From: Anaerobacillus alkalidiazotrophicus
GTDB taxonomy: Bacteria > Bacillota > Bacilli > Bacillales_H > Anaerobacillaceae
NCBI RefSeq assembly: GCF_001866055.1
Contig: NZ_MLQS01000017.1
Location: forward strand, 460,177-524,176
DNA: 64,000 bases
Direction of reading: 5' to 3'
Within the stretch, counting starts at the first letter, position 1. Each line of letters begins with the position of its first letter. Below are positions 16,747 through 26,103 of the stretch, one piece after another. Below the pieces are notes generated by a model, which saw nothing but the letters and a program-made list of their open reading frames with translations, ran no database searches and was not told where the DNA came from. The position numbers and the translations under genes are program-made.

Positions 16747-16818
16747 TTTACAAATCATTTACATTCCATTACAAATCATTTACATCTAATTTATCCCCTC
16801 TTAACATTCCGCTACTAT
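16747..16818 (+). promoter_or_regulatory. PhoP box and promoter of the pst operon
   Basis: TT(T/A)ACA-like hexamers recur every 11 bp: TTTACA 16747, TTTACA 16758, ATTACA 16768, TTTACA 16779, TTTATC 16790, TTAACA 16801. This is the direct-repeat pattern bound by phosphorylated PhoP in Bacillus. A likely -10 box, TACTAT (16813-16818), follows. A 17-base stretch is duplicated at 21-bp spacing (16748 and 16769), i.e. two helical turns. Confidence 0.85.
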
Positions 16819-16889
16819 ACTAGCAATTGTGATAGAGAAAAAACAAACTCTATCAAATTATGAAGCTAAACATAGGGAGGAAATTAGTA

Positions 16890-17912
16890 GTGAATTTCAA
16901 AAAGATTTTTTTATTATTAGCTTTAGTAACATTCATGGTAATGGTTGCAGCATGTGGCAACAACGACACAGCAAGTGAGAAAAATGAGGAGTCTACTAAT
17001 CAAACAGAAGTAAATCAAGATGAAAATAAAGAAGAACAAAAAGAAGAAGAGCTTTCAGGCTCAGTAGTTATCGATGGATCAGGTACTGTATATCCATTAA
17101 TGGCTCGTATTGCTGAAGAGTTTATGATAGAAGTACAACCAAATATTAGTGTTGAAGTTAGCCGAGCTGGTACAAGTGCAGGAATGAAAAAATATGTAGT
17201 TGGTGAAACAGACTTTTCGAATGCTTCACGAGAAATTAAAGAAGAAGAAATTGCTGAATTATCAGCAAATAATATTGATTCAAAAGAATTTAAAATTGCT
17301 CTTGATGGTATGACATTAGTTATTAACCCTGAAAACGATTGGGCAACTGAGATGACTGAAGAAGAAATTACAACAATGTTCGTAACTGGAGCGATTAAAG
17401 ATAATGATGAAGTTTTATGGTCAGATATTCGACCGGAATGGCCAGCTGAAAAAATTAACTTTTATGGTCCAAACGAGAACCATGGAACGTATGAATTTTT
17501 CGTTGAAGTACTACTTCAAAAGCAAGATTTAGTAAATGGAATTAACTTACAACAAGAATATTCTACATTAGTAAATTTAGTTTCTGAAGACAAAAATGGA
17601 ATTGCATTTTTTGGATATGGTTACTATGCAAATAACTCAGATAAAATTACTGCTGTTAAAGTAGATTTTGGAAATGGTCCTGTAGGTCCTTCATTAGACA
17701 CAATAGCAGAAGACGGTGAGTATGGTCCATTTACTCGTCCAGTATTTACAAACTTAAGTATTGACTCAGCTAAGGAAAAGGCACAAGTTAAAGCATTCGC
17801 TGAGTACGTATTTGGAGAAGGTGCTGGTAAATTTGCAGGGGAGACTGGATTTGCTCCTCTTCCTGAAGAGGAATTAAAAGAAAGTTTAGAGTTTGTAAAA
17901 TCAATCAATTAA
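16890..17912 (+). CDS. pstS: Phosphate ABC transporter substrate-binding lipoprotein PstS
   Basis: High-affinity phosphate-binding protein. 340 residues from GTG 16890, eight bases after AGGGAGG; an in-frame ATG at 16860 lacks a good site. Lipobox VAAC within FMVMVAACGNN, then an acidic linker, then the PBP domain. Phosphate-contact segments typical of PstS are DGSGTVYP (about 70), RAGTSAGMKK and SNASREIKEEE (about 115). First gene of pstSCAB-phoU, directly behind a six-repeat PhoP box, so induction by phosphate starvation is expected. Confidence 0.95.
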   Translation: MNFKKIFLLLALVTFMVMVAACGNNDTASEKNEESTNQTEVNQDENKEEQKEEELSGSVVIDGSGTVYPLMARIAEEFMIEVQPNISVEVSRAGTSAGMKKYVVGETDFSNASREIKEEEIAELSANNIDSKEFKIALDGMTLVINPENDWATEMTEEEITTMFVTGAIKDNDEVLWSDIRPEWPAEKINFYGPNENHGTYEFFVEVLLQKQDLVNGINLQQEYSTLVNLVSEDKNGIAFFGYGYYANNSDKITAVKVDFGNGPVGPSLDTIAEDGEYGPFTRPVFTNLSIDSAKEKAQVKAFAEYVFGEGAGKFAGETGFAPLPEEELKESLEFVKSIN

Positions 17913-17924
17913 ATGATAGATCAT

Positions 17925-17975
17925 AGTTTGAAGATGGGCTGTACGCAAGTACACCTCGTCTTCATACTATTTTCA
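17925..17975 (+). promoter_or_regulatory. Intercistronic hairpin between pstS and pstC
   Basis: AGTTTGAAGA and TCTTCATACT bracket an inner GTAC...GTAC stem, followed by ATTTTC. A leaky terminator or mRNA-stabilising stem here would raise PstS over the membrane subunits, as is usual in pst operons. Confidence 0.65.
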
Positions 17976-18028
17976 TGTTTTATAGTTTTTAACTTAAAGA
18001 GAATGAGTAAGGGAAGGGGCAGTTCATC

Positions 18029-18964
18029 ATGGCGAAGATAGAGAGCGTCAAAGATTTAATTTATAAAAAGAAACAGTTAACTAGTGCTACAACTATCATA
18101 GAAAAAATTGTTCCTGTTGTTCTTTTTCTTACAGCACTTATTTCTATCTTGACTACTGTAGGAATTGTAATGACATTAGTTTTTGAAACAGTATTATTTT
18201 TTAAAGAAGTATCTTTTATACAATTTTTCACCAGTACAGAATTAAGACCATTAAGTCCTGTTGAGCCTAAATTCAGTATCTTACCATTAGTGATGGGGAC
18301 GTTACTGACATCTGTTATTGCCATGTTTGTTGCTATTCCAATAGGTTTAACAACAGCCGTTTTTTTAAGTGAGTACGCAACAGAAAATACAAGAAAAATA
18401 TTAAAACCAATCATTGAAGTTCTAGCTGGAATACCAACAATAGTTTATGGATTCTTTGCTTTTACATTCGTAACACCAATATTAAGAGAATTTATCCCAG
18501 CCTTACAAGCCACAAATGCATTGAGTCCAGGTATTGTTATGGGAATTATGATTATTCCATTAGTAGCATCACTTTCTGAAGATGCCATGAATTCAGTTCC
18601 TAATTCGATGAGAGAAGGTGCTATGGCTTTAGGTGCAACGAAATTTGAAGTGACGATACGTGTTGTTATCCCTGCTGCAATTTCAGGAATTATCGCTTCC
18701 TTTGTATTAGGTATTTCAAGAGCGATAGGAGAAACAATGATTGTAACAATTGCAAGTGGTAGCTCAAAAAACTTTACATTTGATATTACTCAATCAATGC
18801 AAACAATGACAGCTTATATTGTTGAAGTAACAAGTGGAGATGCTGCAGCCGGGACAACTGCTTATTATAGTTTATACGCTGTTGCGATGACATTATTTGT
18901 ATTTACATTATTAATGAATTTACTAGCAAGATATATTTCCCGAAAATATAGGGAGGTTTACTAA
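18029..18964 (+). CDS. pstC: Phosphate ABC transporter permease PstC
   Basis: Membrane subunit of the Pst importer, 311 residues with six predicted helices. The N-terminal membrane segment (about 27-60) and the EAA-type loop REGAMALGATKFEVTIRVVIPAAISGI near residue 195 are present, followed by SRAIGETM. It follows pstS and overlaps functionally with pstA two bases downstream. Start ATG 18029 after AAGGGAAGGGG. Confidence 0.95.
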   Translation: MAKIESVKDLIYKKKQLTSATTIIEKIVPVVLFLTALISILTTVGIVMTLVFETVLFFKEVSFIQFFTSTELRPLSPVEPKFSILPLVMGTLLTSVIAMFVAIPIGLTTAVFLSEYATENTRKILKPIIEVLAGIPTIVYGFFAFTFVTPILREFIPALQATNALSPGIVMGIMIIPLVASLSEDAMNSVPNSMREGAMALGATKFEVTIRVVIPAAISGIIASFVLGISRAIGETMIVTIASGSSKNFTFDITQSMQTMTAYIVEVTSGDAAAGTTAYYSLYAVAMTLFVFTLLMNLLARYISRKYREVY

Positions 18965-18966
18965 AA

Positions 18967-19851
18967 ATGAAATATATTGATCTCAATGTCGTTCAAAAGA
19001 GGATGAATACGAGACTTTTTATAAATCAGCTTGTAAAAAATCTATTTTTACTATCTACATTATTTGGTTTAGTTATTCTTGTCATCTTACTTTCTCGAGT
19101 TTATGTAGATAGTATCGGTTGGCTTAATTTCGAGTTTTTAATGAATAAATTATCGACAAGACCTGAACGGGCAGGAATTCAGGGTGCTATTGTTGGGACA
19201 TTATGGCTAATGGTTATTGTTGGACCGGTAACAATGTTTCTAGGGGTAGGAACAGCCATTTATTTAGAAGAATATGCGAAGAAAGGGAAGTTACATTCGT
19301 TTATTCAAACAAATATAACGAATTTGGCTGGAGTTCCATCTATTGTTTTTGGTTTATTAGGATTAACAGTTTTCGTACGTCTATTTGGCCTAGGTTCAAT
19401 TGTTTTAGCAGGTGGGCTAACGATGTCTCTTCTCGTTTTACCAATTGTAGTGGTTGCTAGTCAAGAAGCCATACGCTCTGTCCCACAATTTTTGAGAGAA
19501 GCTTCTTACGGAATGGGGGCAACAAAATGGCAAACTATTAAAAATGTCATACTTCCAGCAGCTATACCAGGAATTTTAACAGGTGTTATTTTGGCATTAT
19601 CGAGAGCAATAGGAGAAACGGCACCACTAGTTGTTATTGGGATACCTGCATTGTTAATTCCTATTCCAAGTGGAATATTTGATCGATTTACAGTAATGCC
19701 AATGCAAATTTACTATTGGACTATAGATTCTGTGTTAGTTGATGAATATGCAAATCTCGCTGCTGCAACTATTCTTGTTTTACTAATTGTGTTGTTTGTT
19801 ATGAATTCAATTGCCATTGTCATTAGAAACAAATTTCAAAACAGATTTTAA
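18967..19851 (+). CDS. pstA: Phosphate ABC transporter permease PstA
   Basis: Second membrane subunit of the Pst importer, 294 residues. N-terminal hydrophobic segment about 25-48, then the permease core with the coupling loop REASYGMGATKWQTIKNVILPAAIPGI near residue 178 and SRAIGETAPLV. It begins two bases after the pstC stop (GGGAGG lies inside pstC), which suggests coupling. Confidence 0.95.
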   Translation: MKYIDLNVVQKRMNTRLFINQLVKNLFLLSTLFGLVILVILLSRVYVDSIGWLNFEFLMNKLSTRPERAGIQGAIVGTLWLMVIVGPVTMFLGVGTAIYLEEYAKKGKLHSFIQTNITNLAGVPSIVFGLLGLTVFVRLFGLGSIVLAGGLTMSLLVLPIVVVASQEAIRSVPQFLREASYGMGATKWQTIKNVILPAAIPGILTGVILALSRAIGETAPLVVIGIPALLIPIPSGIFDRFTVMPMQIYYWTIDSVLVDEYANLAAATILVLLIVLFVMNSIAIVIRNKFQNRF

Positions 19852-19875
19852 ATTTAATATATGGGGGAATGTTAG

Positions 19876-20718
19876 ATGGCAACTTTAACTGTAAAGGATA
19901 TGGTTAAGGAAGTAAATGAAGCACATCGTAATATAGCATCAAATGCAGTTCTCGCAGATAAGAAAAAAATTGTCTATAACACGAAAAGTCTAAACCTTTG
20001 GTATGGAAAAGATCATGCCTTGAAAAATATTGATCTTCCAATTTATGAAAATGAAGTTACAGCTATTATAGGACCTTCTGGTTGTGGAAAATCAACATAT
20101 ATTAAGACATTAAATAGAATGGTAGAGCTAGTTCCGATTGTTCGCATTACAGGTGAAATTTTATACCGAGAGCGAAATATATTTGAAAAGTCATACAAAG
20201 TAGAAGAGCTTCGTACTCGCGTTGGAATGGTGTTTCAAAAACCAAATCCATTTCCAAAATCAATTTTTGAAAATGTAGCGTATGGACCTAAAATTCATGG
20301 TATTAGAGATAAAAAATTATTAAAAGAAATAGTTGAAAAAAGTTTACGAGGAGCAGCAATTTGGGATGAAGTGAAAGACAGACTTCATGAGAATGCATAT
20401 GGATTATCGGGTGGACAACAACAACGTTTATGTATCGCTCGTTGCTTAGCCATTGAACCAGATGTGATTCTTATGGATGAACCAACATCGGCACTAGATC
20501 CGATCTCGACTTTAAAAGTTGAAGAACTCGTACAAGAACTTAAGAAAGAGTATAGTATCGTGATTGTTACTCACAATATGCAGCAAGCAGCTCGAATTTC
20601 AGATAAAACAGCATTTTTCTTAAATGGCGAAGTAGTAGAGTACGATGATACAAATGTCATTTTCTCCAATCCGCAAGACAAACGAACAGAAGACTATATT
20701 ACCGGCAGATTCGGTTAA
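19876..20718 (+). CDS. pstB: Phosphate ABC transporter ATP-binding protein PstB
   Basis: ATPase of the Pst importer, 280 residues. Walker [12 protein letters not shown] near residue 71, Q-loop [14 protein letters not shown] near 116, signature [16 protein letters not shown] near 177, Walker [14 protein letters not shown] near 196, H-loop [13 protein letters not shown] near 229. The N-terminus carries about 30 extra residues before the ABC core. GGGGGAATGTTAG precedes the start. Confidence 0.96.
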   Translation: MATLTVKDMVKEVNEAHRNIASNAVLADKKKIVYNTKSLNLWYGKDHALKNIDLPIYENEVTAIIGPSGCGKSTYIKTLNRMVELVPIVRITGEILYRERNIFEKSYKVEELRTRVGMVFQKPNPFPKSIFENVAYGPKIHGIRDKKLLKEIVEKSLRGAAIWDEVKDRLHENAYGLSGGQQQRLCIARCLAIEPDVILMDEPTSALDPISTLKVEELVQELKKEYSIVIVTHNMQQAARISDKTAFFLNGEVVEYDDTNVIFSNPQDKRTEDYITGRFG

Positions 20719-20734
20719 GGGGCGAGAAAAGTTC

Positions 20735-21391
20735 ATGCACACTAGAGAAACGTTTCATTCAGGGTTAAGTGGTTTAAAAGAAAGTATTGTCAAATTGGGT
20801 GAACAGGTTGATCAAGCTTTTCATCATGCAATGGACGCCTTTGTTAATAATGATTTTGAAAAAATTCAGAATATTAAAGAAAACGATCTGAAAATCAACC
20901 AGCAAGAATTAGTTGTTAATGAAAAAGCAACGTTACTAATAGCAAGACAACAACCTGTTGCCTCAGACCTCAGAAAAATTATCGTTGCCTTTAAGATCTC
21001 TAGTGACCTAGAGCGTGTAGGTGATTTAGCGGTTGATATTTGTAAAGCCGCAGAAAGAATTCCTAAAACAGAAATGGAAATTGATACAACAATATTAGTA
21101 GAAATGGCTATCATTGCTAGTGGAATGGTTACAAATGCATTAAGAGCCTATGAATCAGGAAATGTTTTAGAAGCTCAGCAAATTGCCCACCTTGATGATC
21201 AGGTTGATGATATGTATGCACGATTTGTAAAGCAACTTTTTAATATTGTTATCTCAGATCAATTAGAAATTGAACAAGTAACTCAGTTAGCTTTTATTTC
21301 ACGCTATATTGAAAGAATTGCTGATTATGCGACAAATATTGCTGAGTTAATTATTTACGAAGTAAATGGTCAATATTTTGACTTAAACTAA
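20735..21391 (+). CDS. phoU: Phosphate signalling protein PhoU
   Basis: Negative regulator that couples Pst transport to PhoR/PhoP signalling. 218 residues from ATG 20735 with AAGGGGCGAG upstream; the frame is open into pstB but that part is a shadow. Two three-helix PhoU repeats are visible, each with the conserved ExD-type metal site: EKATLLIARQQPVASDLRKI followed by LERVGDLAVDI, and the second with YIERIADYATNI near residue 195. Last gene of the pst operon. Confidence 0.95.
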   Translation: MHTRETFHSGLSGLKESIVKLGEQVDQAFHHAMDAFVNNDFEKIQNIKENDLKINQQELVVNEKATLLIARQQPVASDLRKIIVAFKISSDLERVGDLAVDICKAAERIPKTEMEIDTTILVEMAIIASGMVTNALRAYESGNVLEAQQIAHLDDQVDDMYARFVKQLFNIVISDQLEIEQVTQLAFISRYIERIADYATNIAELIIYEVNGQYFDLN

Positions 21392-21400
21392 TGATAAGCT

Positions 21401-21436
21401 GACAAAGAGAGTGGGATTATACCTACTCTTTTTGTT
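21401..21436 (+). terminator. Terminator after phoU
   Basis: AAAGAGAGTGGG and CCTACTCTTT form an imperfect stem around ATTATA, followed by TTTGTT. It separates phoU from the response regulator gene. Confidence 0.6.
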
Positions 21437-21459
21437 AAAGTTAGTTTCTGGAGGTAAGG

Positions 21460-22266
21460 ATGAGCCAACTAATACTCAAGATAAATCCAGACCCGATTAT
21501 CACAACAAAAATCAGAGAGGATTTTAACGCTGCAGGCTTTGGACTAATTCATACAAATGATATAGAAGAAGCTCTAGAAATAGTAGATAGATTTGAACCT
21601 ACTATAATCCTTCTTGATTTAGACTTTATCAGATTCCAAGCATTTGACTTTTGTAGGACGTTACGGCTGCAAAAAGATAATTGGACACCCTTGATTCTAA
21701 TGTCGGAGAAAGACGAAGAATTTGATTTAGTACTTGGATTAGAACTAGGAGCAGATGATTATATTCGAAAACCAGTTAGATCTAAGGAATTGGTGGCGCG
21801 AGTTAAATCAATTTTGAGACGTCAAAGCATTTCATGGCCAAAAAACAAGGAGAAATTTTCTAATGGTACTAATAACCATGACATAATTATAATTGGAAAA
21901 CTTACAATTTGTCCCTCAAATTATACCATTAGGATAAATGATAAGATCATTGATTTTACAAGAAAAGAGTTCGAAATCATTTTATATTTATCTCAAAACA
22001 AAGGAACAGCTATATCACGAGAACAACTTCTATCGGTACTAAACGAGGAAGAATTTTTAGCAGATGTACGTGTTATTGATGTTTTTATAAGCAGAATTAG
22101 GGAAAAAATTGAGCCATGTCGTAGTAAACCCTCGTATATAAAAACAGTTAGAGGCGTTGGATATATGATGCTCCATCAAAATTTACCTTACATAAAGAAA
22201 AGCGCAAGATCCCTTAATCATCCATGTACTTATCATGATAATGAATATCCCTTAAAAAGTTTTTAA
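21460..22266 (+). CDS. Orphan OmpR/PhoP-family response regulator
   Basis: Receiver domain (1-120) plus OmpR-type winged-helix DNA-binding domain (about 145-240; FTRKEFEIILYLSQ and RVIDVFISRIREK), 268 residues including an unusual 28-residue C-terminal tail. The phospho-acceptor Asp53 (IILLDLDF), the Ser of LILMSEKD and Lys of IRKPV are present. The acidic Mg-binding pocket is odd: where relatives have VDDD this protein has INPD. No histidine kinase is adjacent. KDEEFDLVLGLELGADDY is very like PhoP, and its place after pst-phoU suggests a role in phosphate response, but that is inference. Start ATG 21460 after TGGAGGTAAGG. Confidence 0.88.
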   Translation: MSQLILKINPDPIITTKIREDFNAAGFGLIHTNDIEEALEIVDRFEPTIILLDLDFIRFQAFDFCRTLRLQKDNWTPLILMSEKDEEFDLVLGLELGADDYIRKPVRSKELVARVKSILRRQSISWPKNKEKFSNGTNNHDIIIIGKLTICPSNYTIRINDKIIDFTRKEFEIILYLSQNKGTAISREQLLSVLNEEEFLADVRVIDVFISRIREKIEPCRSKPSYIKTVRGVGYMMLHQNLPYIKKSARSLNHPCTYHDNEYPLKSF

Positions 22267-22283
22267 ATTCGCCGCTAATGGAG

Positions 22284-22310
22284 AAAAGCCTATTCGTCAT
22301 AGGCTTTTTC
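22284..22310 (+). terminator. Terminator after response regulator
   Basis: AAAAGCCTAT and ATAGGCTTTT, 5-nt loop, then TTC; a clean terminator. Confidence 0.85.
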
Positions 22311-22490
22311 TGTTGCTTCTAATTTATTGTTGACCCATTAGCTTACTCCAGTTCGCTTTTCAATATCATATATTCAACTCATAGACAGAATTAATATTTT
22401 TTAATAATAACTTTTACATTTGATTAATATTTCCTTAACAAATTATTGGTATATTTGTCATATCGTGTAGAAACTAGGGGGTTGCTTTTC

Positions 22491-24230
22491 GTGAAATATA
22501 TATATTTTAGTAAAAAAAATTCAAAGAAAGAAAGTAAAAAGAATTATTTGAATACTTTTCATACTGTATTATCAAAGATAAGTTTGCGAAACCGATTGTT
22601 ATTTCTGTTTATTACTTTATTAATTATAGCTACTAACGCCGTTGGAATAACATCCTATATAAAAGCAAAAGAAACAGTTATCCAAACAATTGAAAATCGT
22701 CTTCAACGAGAAGCTGAAATGATGTCATACATTGCAACAAATTTAAAATTTTTATATGTAAGTGATATGGATTATTTTATGCAACAACTAGAAGTAAATG
22801 TCCGTTCACAACAAGGACAGTTAAATGAGGATGGTATTGAAGCTTACTTTTATTACATAAATAATAACGAAATTACACCTTTTCAAATAAATCAGGACAT
22901 AGATATCTTGCTTTATCCATCTCTATTCGAAACAATTCAAAAAAATGAAACAAGAGTGTTCCATACAAGTATTGAAGGAGAAGATTATACAATATCAACG
23001 CACGAATTAAAGGAAATTGATGCTATGTATTTGATCGTTGTACCAACAAAATCTTATATAGACCCAATAAATGAGATTGCTAAATTTACAATAATGGTGA
23101 TTATTGTTAGCCTAATTATTTCAGTTATTATTATTTTATTATTTGTACAAACATTAACGAACCCATTAAACGTTTTACAAAATACGATGAGGGAAGTTCG
23201 TGAAGGAAATTTAAGTAGTGCAATTTCCATTAAAACAACATTACCTGAAATTATTTCTCTAAATAAGAGTTATAATGCGATGGTTGGGCAAATGCGACAA
23301 ATGTTAAATGAAATTACAGATACGACAGTCAAGTTAGAAAATACTGGTAGTGAATTGAAGAGATCCTCTGAAGGAGCGCTAGAGTATAGTCGTCAGCTGA
23401 TTGAAGCTATTAGTGTTGTGAAAGAAGGGGCTGACCAAACGGCGGCGAATTCAGAAAGTAGTGTAAATAGTTTCAAAGATATAAAGCAAAAAGTTGAAGA
23501 AATGATGGGTAACATTAACTTAGTTTATAAAAGTTCAATTGGTATGAACACATCTGCTCAATGTGGAGAGAAAAATATTACTCAATTAATAAAAACCATT
23601 CATTCTTTTGAAGAAGATTTTGATCATATGACAAAAACAATCCAACAAGTAAAAAATCATTCAAGCTCTATTGCTAATTTAGTTGGGTTAATCAATGGAA
23701 TAGCAGAACAAACAAAATTATTAGCCCTAAATGCGACCATTGAAGCTGCTAGAGCTGGCGAATCTGGTAGAGGCTTTGCTGTAGTAGCTAACGAAGTACG
23801 GAAATTAGCAGAACAATCAACAATTGCAACCGAAGAAATCACTCAATCTATTGGGACCATGGAACAAGTTAGTATCGTAGCTACAAACGAGTTCGATCAT
23901 GTTTTGACAAAAATAAAGGCAAACTTATCAGCAGCAAATGAATCAAAGGATTCTTTTGATAATCTTATGGAAGAAATCAATTCGGTAAGTAATAAAATAT
24001 TAAGTACACAAGAACAACTAGGAGACTTACAGTTGATATTACCAAGTATTGAGCAATCAACCATTAGCTTTGCTTCGGTTTCCCAGGAAACTTTGGCTAG
24101 TGCTGAGGAAATGTTTGCAACAAGTGATGAGCAAATACAGCAAATGGAAAAAACGAATGAAATTGGGTCAAAGTTAACACAAACATCTAATTCATTATTA
24201 AACCTCACAAAACAATTTAAGCTAAATTAA
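22491..24230 (+). CDS. Membrane methyl-accepting chemotaxis protein
   Basis: Chemoreceptor, 579 residues from GTG 22491 with GGGGG upstream; the longer open frame from 22446 has no ribosome binding site. First membrane helix about residues 33-55, extracellular sensory domain about 56-200, second helix about 201-225 ([19 protein letters not shown]), HAMP about 226-280, then the cytoplasmic signalling region. The hairpin tip block [21 protein letters not shown]...[18 protein letters not shown] is intact near residue 405. The ligand is not predictable. An EAL protein follows 66 bp downstream, possibly co-expressed. Confidence 0.92.
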   Translation: MKYIYFSKKNSKKESKKNYLNTFHTVLSKISLRNRLLFLFITLLIIATNAVGITSYIKAKETVIQTIENRLQREAEMMSYIATNLKFLYVSDMDYFMQQLEVNVRSQQGQLNEDGIEAYFYYINNNEITPFQINQDIDILLYPSLFETIQKNETRVFHTSIEGEDYTISTHELKEIDAMYLIVVPTKSYIDPINEIAKFTIMVIIVSLIISVIIILLFVQTLTNPLNVLQNTMREVREGNLSSAISIKTTLPEIISLNKSYNAMVGQMRQMLNEITDTTVKLENTGSELKRSSEGALEYSRQLIEAISVVKEGADQTAANSESSVNSFKDIKQKVEEMMGNINLVYKSSIGMNTSAQCGEKNITQLIKTIHSFEEDFDHMTKTIQQVKNHSSSIANLVGLINGIAEQTKLLALNATIEAARAGESGRGFAVVANEVRKLAEQSTIATEEITQSIGTMEQVSIVATNEFDHVLTKIKANLSAANESKDSFDNLMEEINSVSNKILSTQEQLGDLQLILPSIEQSTISFASVSQETLASAEEMFATSDEQIQQMEKTNEIGSKLTQTSNSLLNLTKQFKLN

Positions 24231-24296
24231 AAAGAGATATGAAATTGAAGAAATAAGTTCATGTGAAGTAGCGATATGAAGGATTGGGGATTATAC

Positions 24297-25154
24297 ATGG
24301 TAATAAAAGTACTCCAAAATAAAAGTTTCTTTCAAAGATGGAAATTTAATCGAAGTTTAGCTAGGCATATGGAGTTAAAAAAATTAAAGTATAGTGAAAT
24401 ATTACAAGTATTAAAATATAAAAATATTAATACATTGTTTCAACCTATTGTAGGTGTTGTGAACAGTTCATTAATCGGTTATGAAGCATTAAATCGTCCA
24501 ATTAAACCAAGAAACTTTTCATCGACCGAAGATTTTTATCGGTTTTTAGGGGATACAGATCAAATATTTCAATTTGAACAGTTAACACGTCAACATTCAA
24601 TTGAGAAATACGTTGAACTAAGTTGGAAAAACAAAAGTACAAATAAAGAGTTTATCTTTTTAAATGTTCATCCTAAAGTATTAAATGATGCAAATTACCG
24701 AAGCGGAGAAACACTTTTTTTCGTAGAGAAATACGGGCTTGACCCGAGGCAAATTGTTTTTGAAATAACAGAAAAGCAAGCGGTACATGATTATACTCAA
24801 TTTGAAAGAGTATTAGCTAATTATCGTTATCAAGGCTTTAAAATTGCTATTGATGACGTTGGTGCAGGGTATAATAGTTTGAAAACGATGATGTGTATAA
24901 AGCCGGATTTCATTAAATTGGATCGATCATTTATTCAAAAGATAGATAAAAATCATTCACAACAAGAGCTAGTCAATCTATTTGTTCAATATGCCTCTCA
25001 AGCAAACTCTAAAGTTATAGCAGAAGGGGTCGAAAGGTTTGAAGAGCTACAAATATTAATAAAGTTAAAGGTCGATTATGCCCAAGGGTATTATATCGGT
25101 AGACCTTCTGTAAGTCTTATTGAAAGTGATCTTGACTATAAATTTTCAATTTAA
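24297..25154 (+). CDS. EAL-domain cyclic-di-GMP phosphodiesterase
   Basis: Predicted c-di-GMP phosphodiesterase, 285 residues from ATG 24297 (GGGGA seven bases upstream); ATG 24276 is an alternative with a weaker site. After a short basic N-terminus it is a lone EAL domain (about 45-280). Catalytic and metal residues are all present: YEALNR, FLNVHP (N), FEITEKQ (E), IDDVGAGYNS (DD), FIKLDRSF (K), AEGVER (E) and QGYYIGRP. No GGDEF or sensory domain is fused, so input must come from partners such as the chemoreceptor just upstream. Confidence 0.88.
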   Translation: MVIKVLQNKSFFQRWKFNRSLARHMELKKLKYSEILQVLKYKNINTLFQPIVGVVNSSLIGYEALNRPIKPRNFSSTEDFYRFLGDTDQIFQFEQLTRQHSIEKYVELSWKNKSTNKEFIFLNVHPKVLNDANYRSGETLFFVEKYGLDPRQIVFEITEKQAVHDYTQFERVLANYRYQGFKIAIDDVGAGYNSLKTMMCIKPDFIKLDRSFIQKIDKNHSQQELVNLFVQYASQANSKVIAEGVERFEELQILIKLKVDYAQGYYIGRPSVSLIESDLDYKFSI

Positions 25155-25184
25155 TACTTTTCAATATGAAATTCCTATAAGTAT

Positions 25185-25251
25185 AACTCCACATTATTCA
25201 TTCGATTTTTGTACATAATACATTTGAAAAATAATGTGATAATGTGGAGTT
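25185..25251 (+). promoter_or_regulatory. Hairpin masking the ribosome binding site of the hydrolase gene
   Basis: AACTCCACATTAT (25185-25197) is perfectly complementary to ATAATGTGGAGTT (25239-25251), which contains the Shine-Dalgarno GTGGAG of the next gene. In RNA the 13-bp stem with 41-nt loop would hide the ribosome binding site. A thermosensor, ligand-responsive leader or DNA operator are all possible; no T-run argues against a terminator. Confidence 0.55.
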
Positions 25252-25259
25252 GGTATTTT

Positions 25260-26081
25260 ATGGACAGAAATCAAATTAAAAGCGAGTTTATTACAATTTC
25301 TAATGTTAAAATTTTTTGTGAACATGTTATAAATGGAAAACCTCCAATGCTCTTCATTCACGGCTTCGCATCCTCTACATATACTTTTAACCGTCTTTTT
25401 CCACTAATAGAAAAACATTTCTCTATAATTGCTATTGATCTTCCAGGGTTTGGGAGGAGTGAAAAGTCTACAACATTTGTCTATTCATTTAAGAATTATG
25501 CCGAATTAATTGAGCAGTGTATCGATTATTTTAAGCTTACAAATGTAACGATTGTTGGTCACTCTATGGGTGGGCAAATTGCATTATATACCGCTAAAGC
25601 TGTGCCAGAAAAAATCAATAAATTGATTCTATTAGGATGCTCAGGTTATTTAAAACGCGCAAAAAAGTTCCTAATATATGCATCCTACTTACCGTTCTTT
25701 AACTATATTATCTACTTCTACATTCATAAAAAAGAAGTGAAAGATTACTTGAAAAATGTATTTTATAATCACTCATTAATCAACGATGAAATGATTAGTG
25801 AATTTCGTAAACCGTTATTAGAAAAGAAGTTTTATCAGTCACTTACTCGTTTACTTAGATACCGTGAAGGCGACCTACTATCTCATCAACTAAAGGCTAT
25901 TTACACGCCTACATTGTTGATATGGGGGGAGGAAGACAATGTTGTTTCAGTAAATATAGGGAAGAGGTTAGTTTATGATTTACCAAATGCAAAACTAATC
26001 ACATATAAAGAAACTGGTCACCTCATAACTGAAGAAAGACCGGTCGAAGTTTTTGAAGACATATTATCATATACATCTTAA
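25260..26081 (+). CDS. Alpha/beta hydrolase
   Basis: Serine hydrolase of the alpha/beta fold, 273 residues from ATG 25260 after GTGGAG. Oxyanion segment FIHGFASS near residue 34, nucleophile elbow VGHSMGGQIA with Ser near residue 102, catalytic Asp in LIWGEEDNVV near 225, His in KETGHLITEERP near 252, so the triad is complete. The cap is aromatic and basic, suggesting a lipid or hydrophobic ester substrate, but none can be named. Its ribosome binding site lies in a 13-bp hairpin. Confidence 0.85.
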   Translation: MDRNQIKSEFITISNVKIFCEHVINGKPPMLFIHGFASSTYTFNRLFPLIEKHFSIIAIDLPGFGRSEKSTTFVYSFKNYAELIEQCIDYFKLTNVTIVGHSMGGQIALYTAKAVPEKINKLILLGCSGYLKRAKKFLIYASYLPFFNYIIYFYIHKKEVKDYLKNVFYNHSLINDEMISEFRKPLLEKKFYQSLTRLLRYREGDLLSHQLKAIYTPTLLIWGEEDNVVSVNIGKRLVYDLPNAKLITYKETGHLITEERPVEVFEDILSYTS

Positions 26082-26103
26082 AGTGAAACTCATTCAATTA
26101 TTA

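Noticed and set aside
16549..16863. Small ORFs inside the GC-rich repeat
   Set aside because: They fall on both strands of a palindromic repeat, lack start signals and show no protein-like composition.
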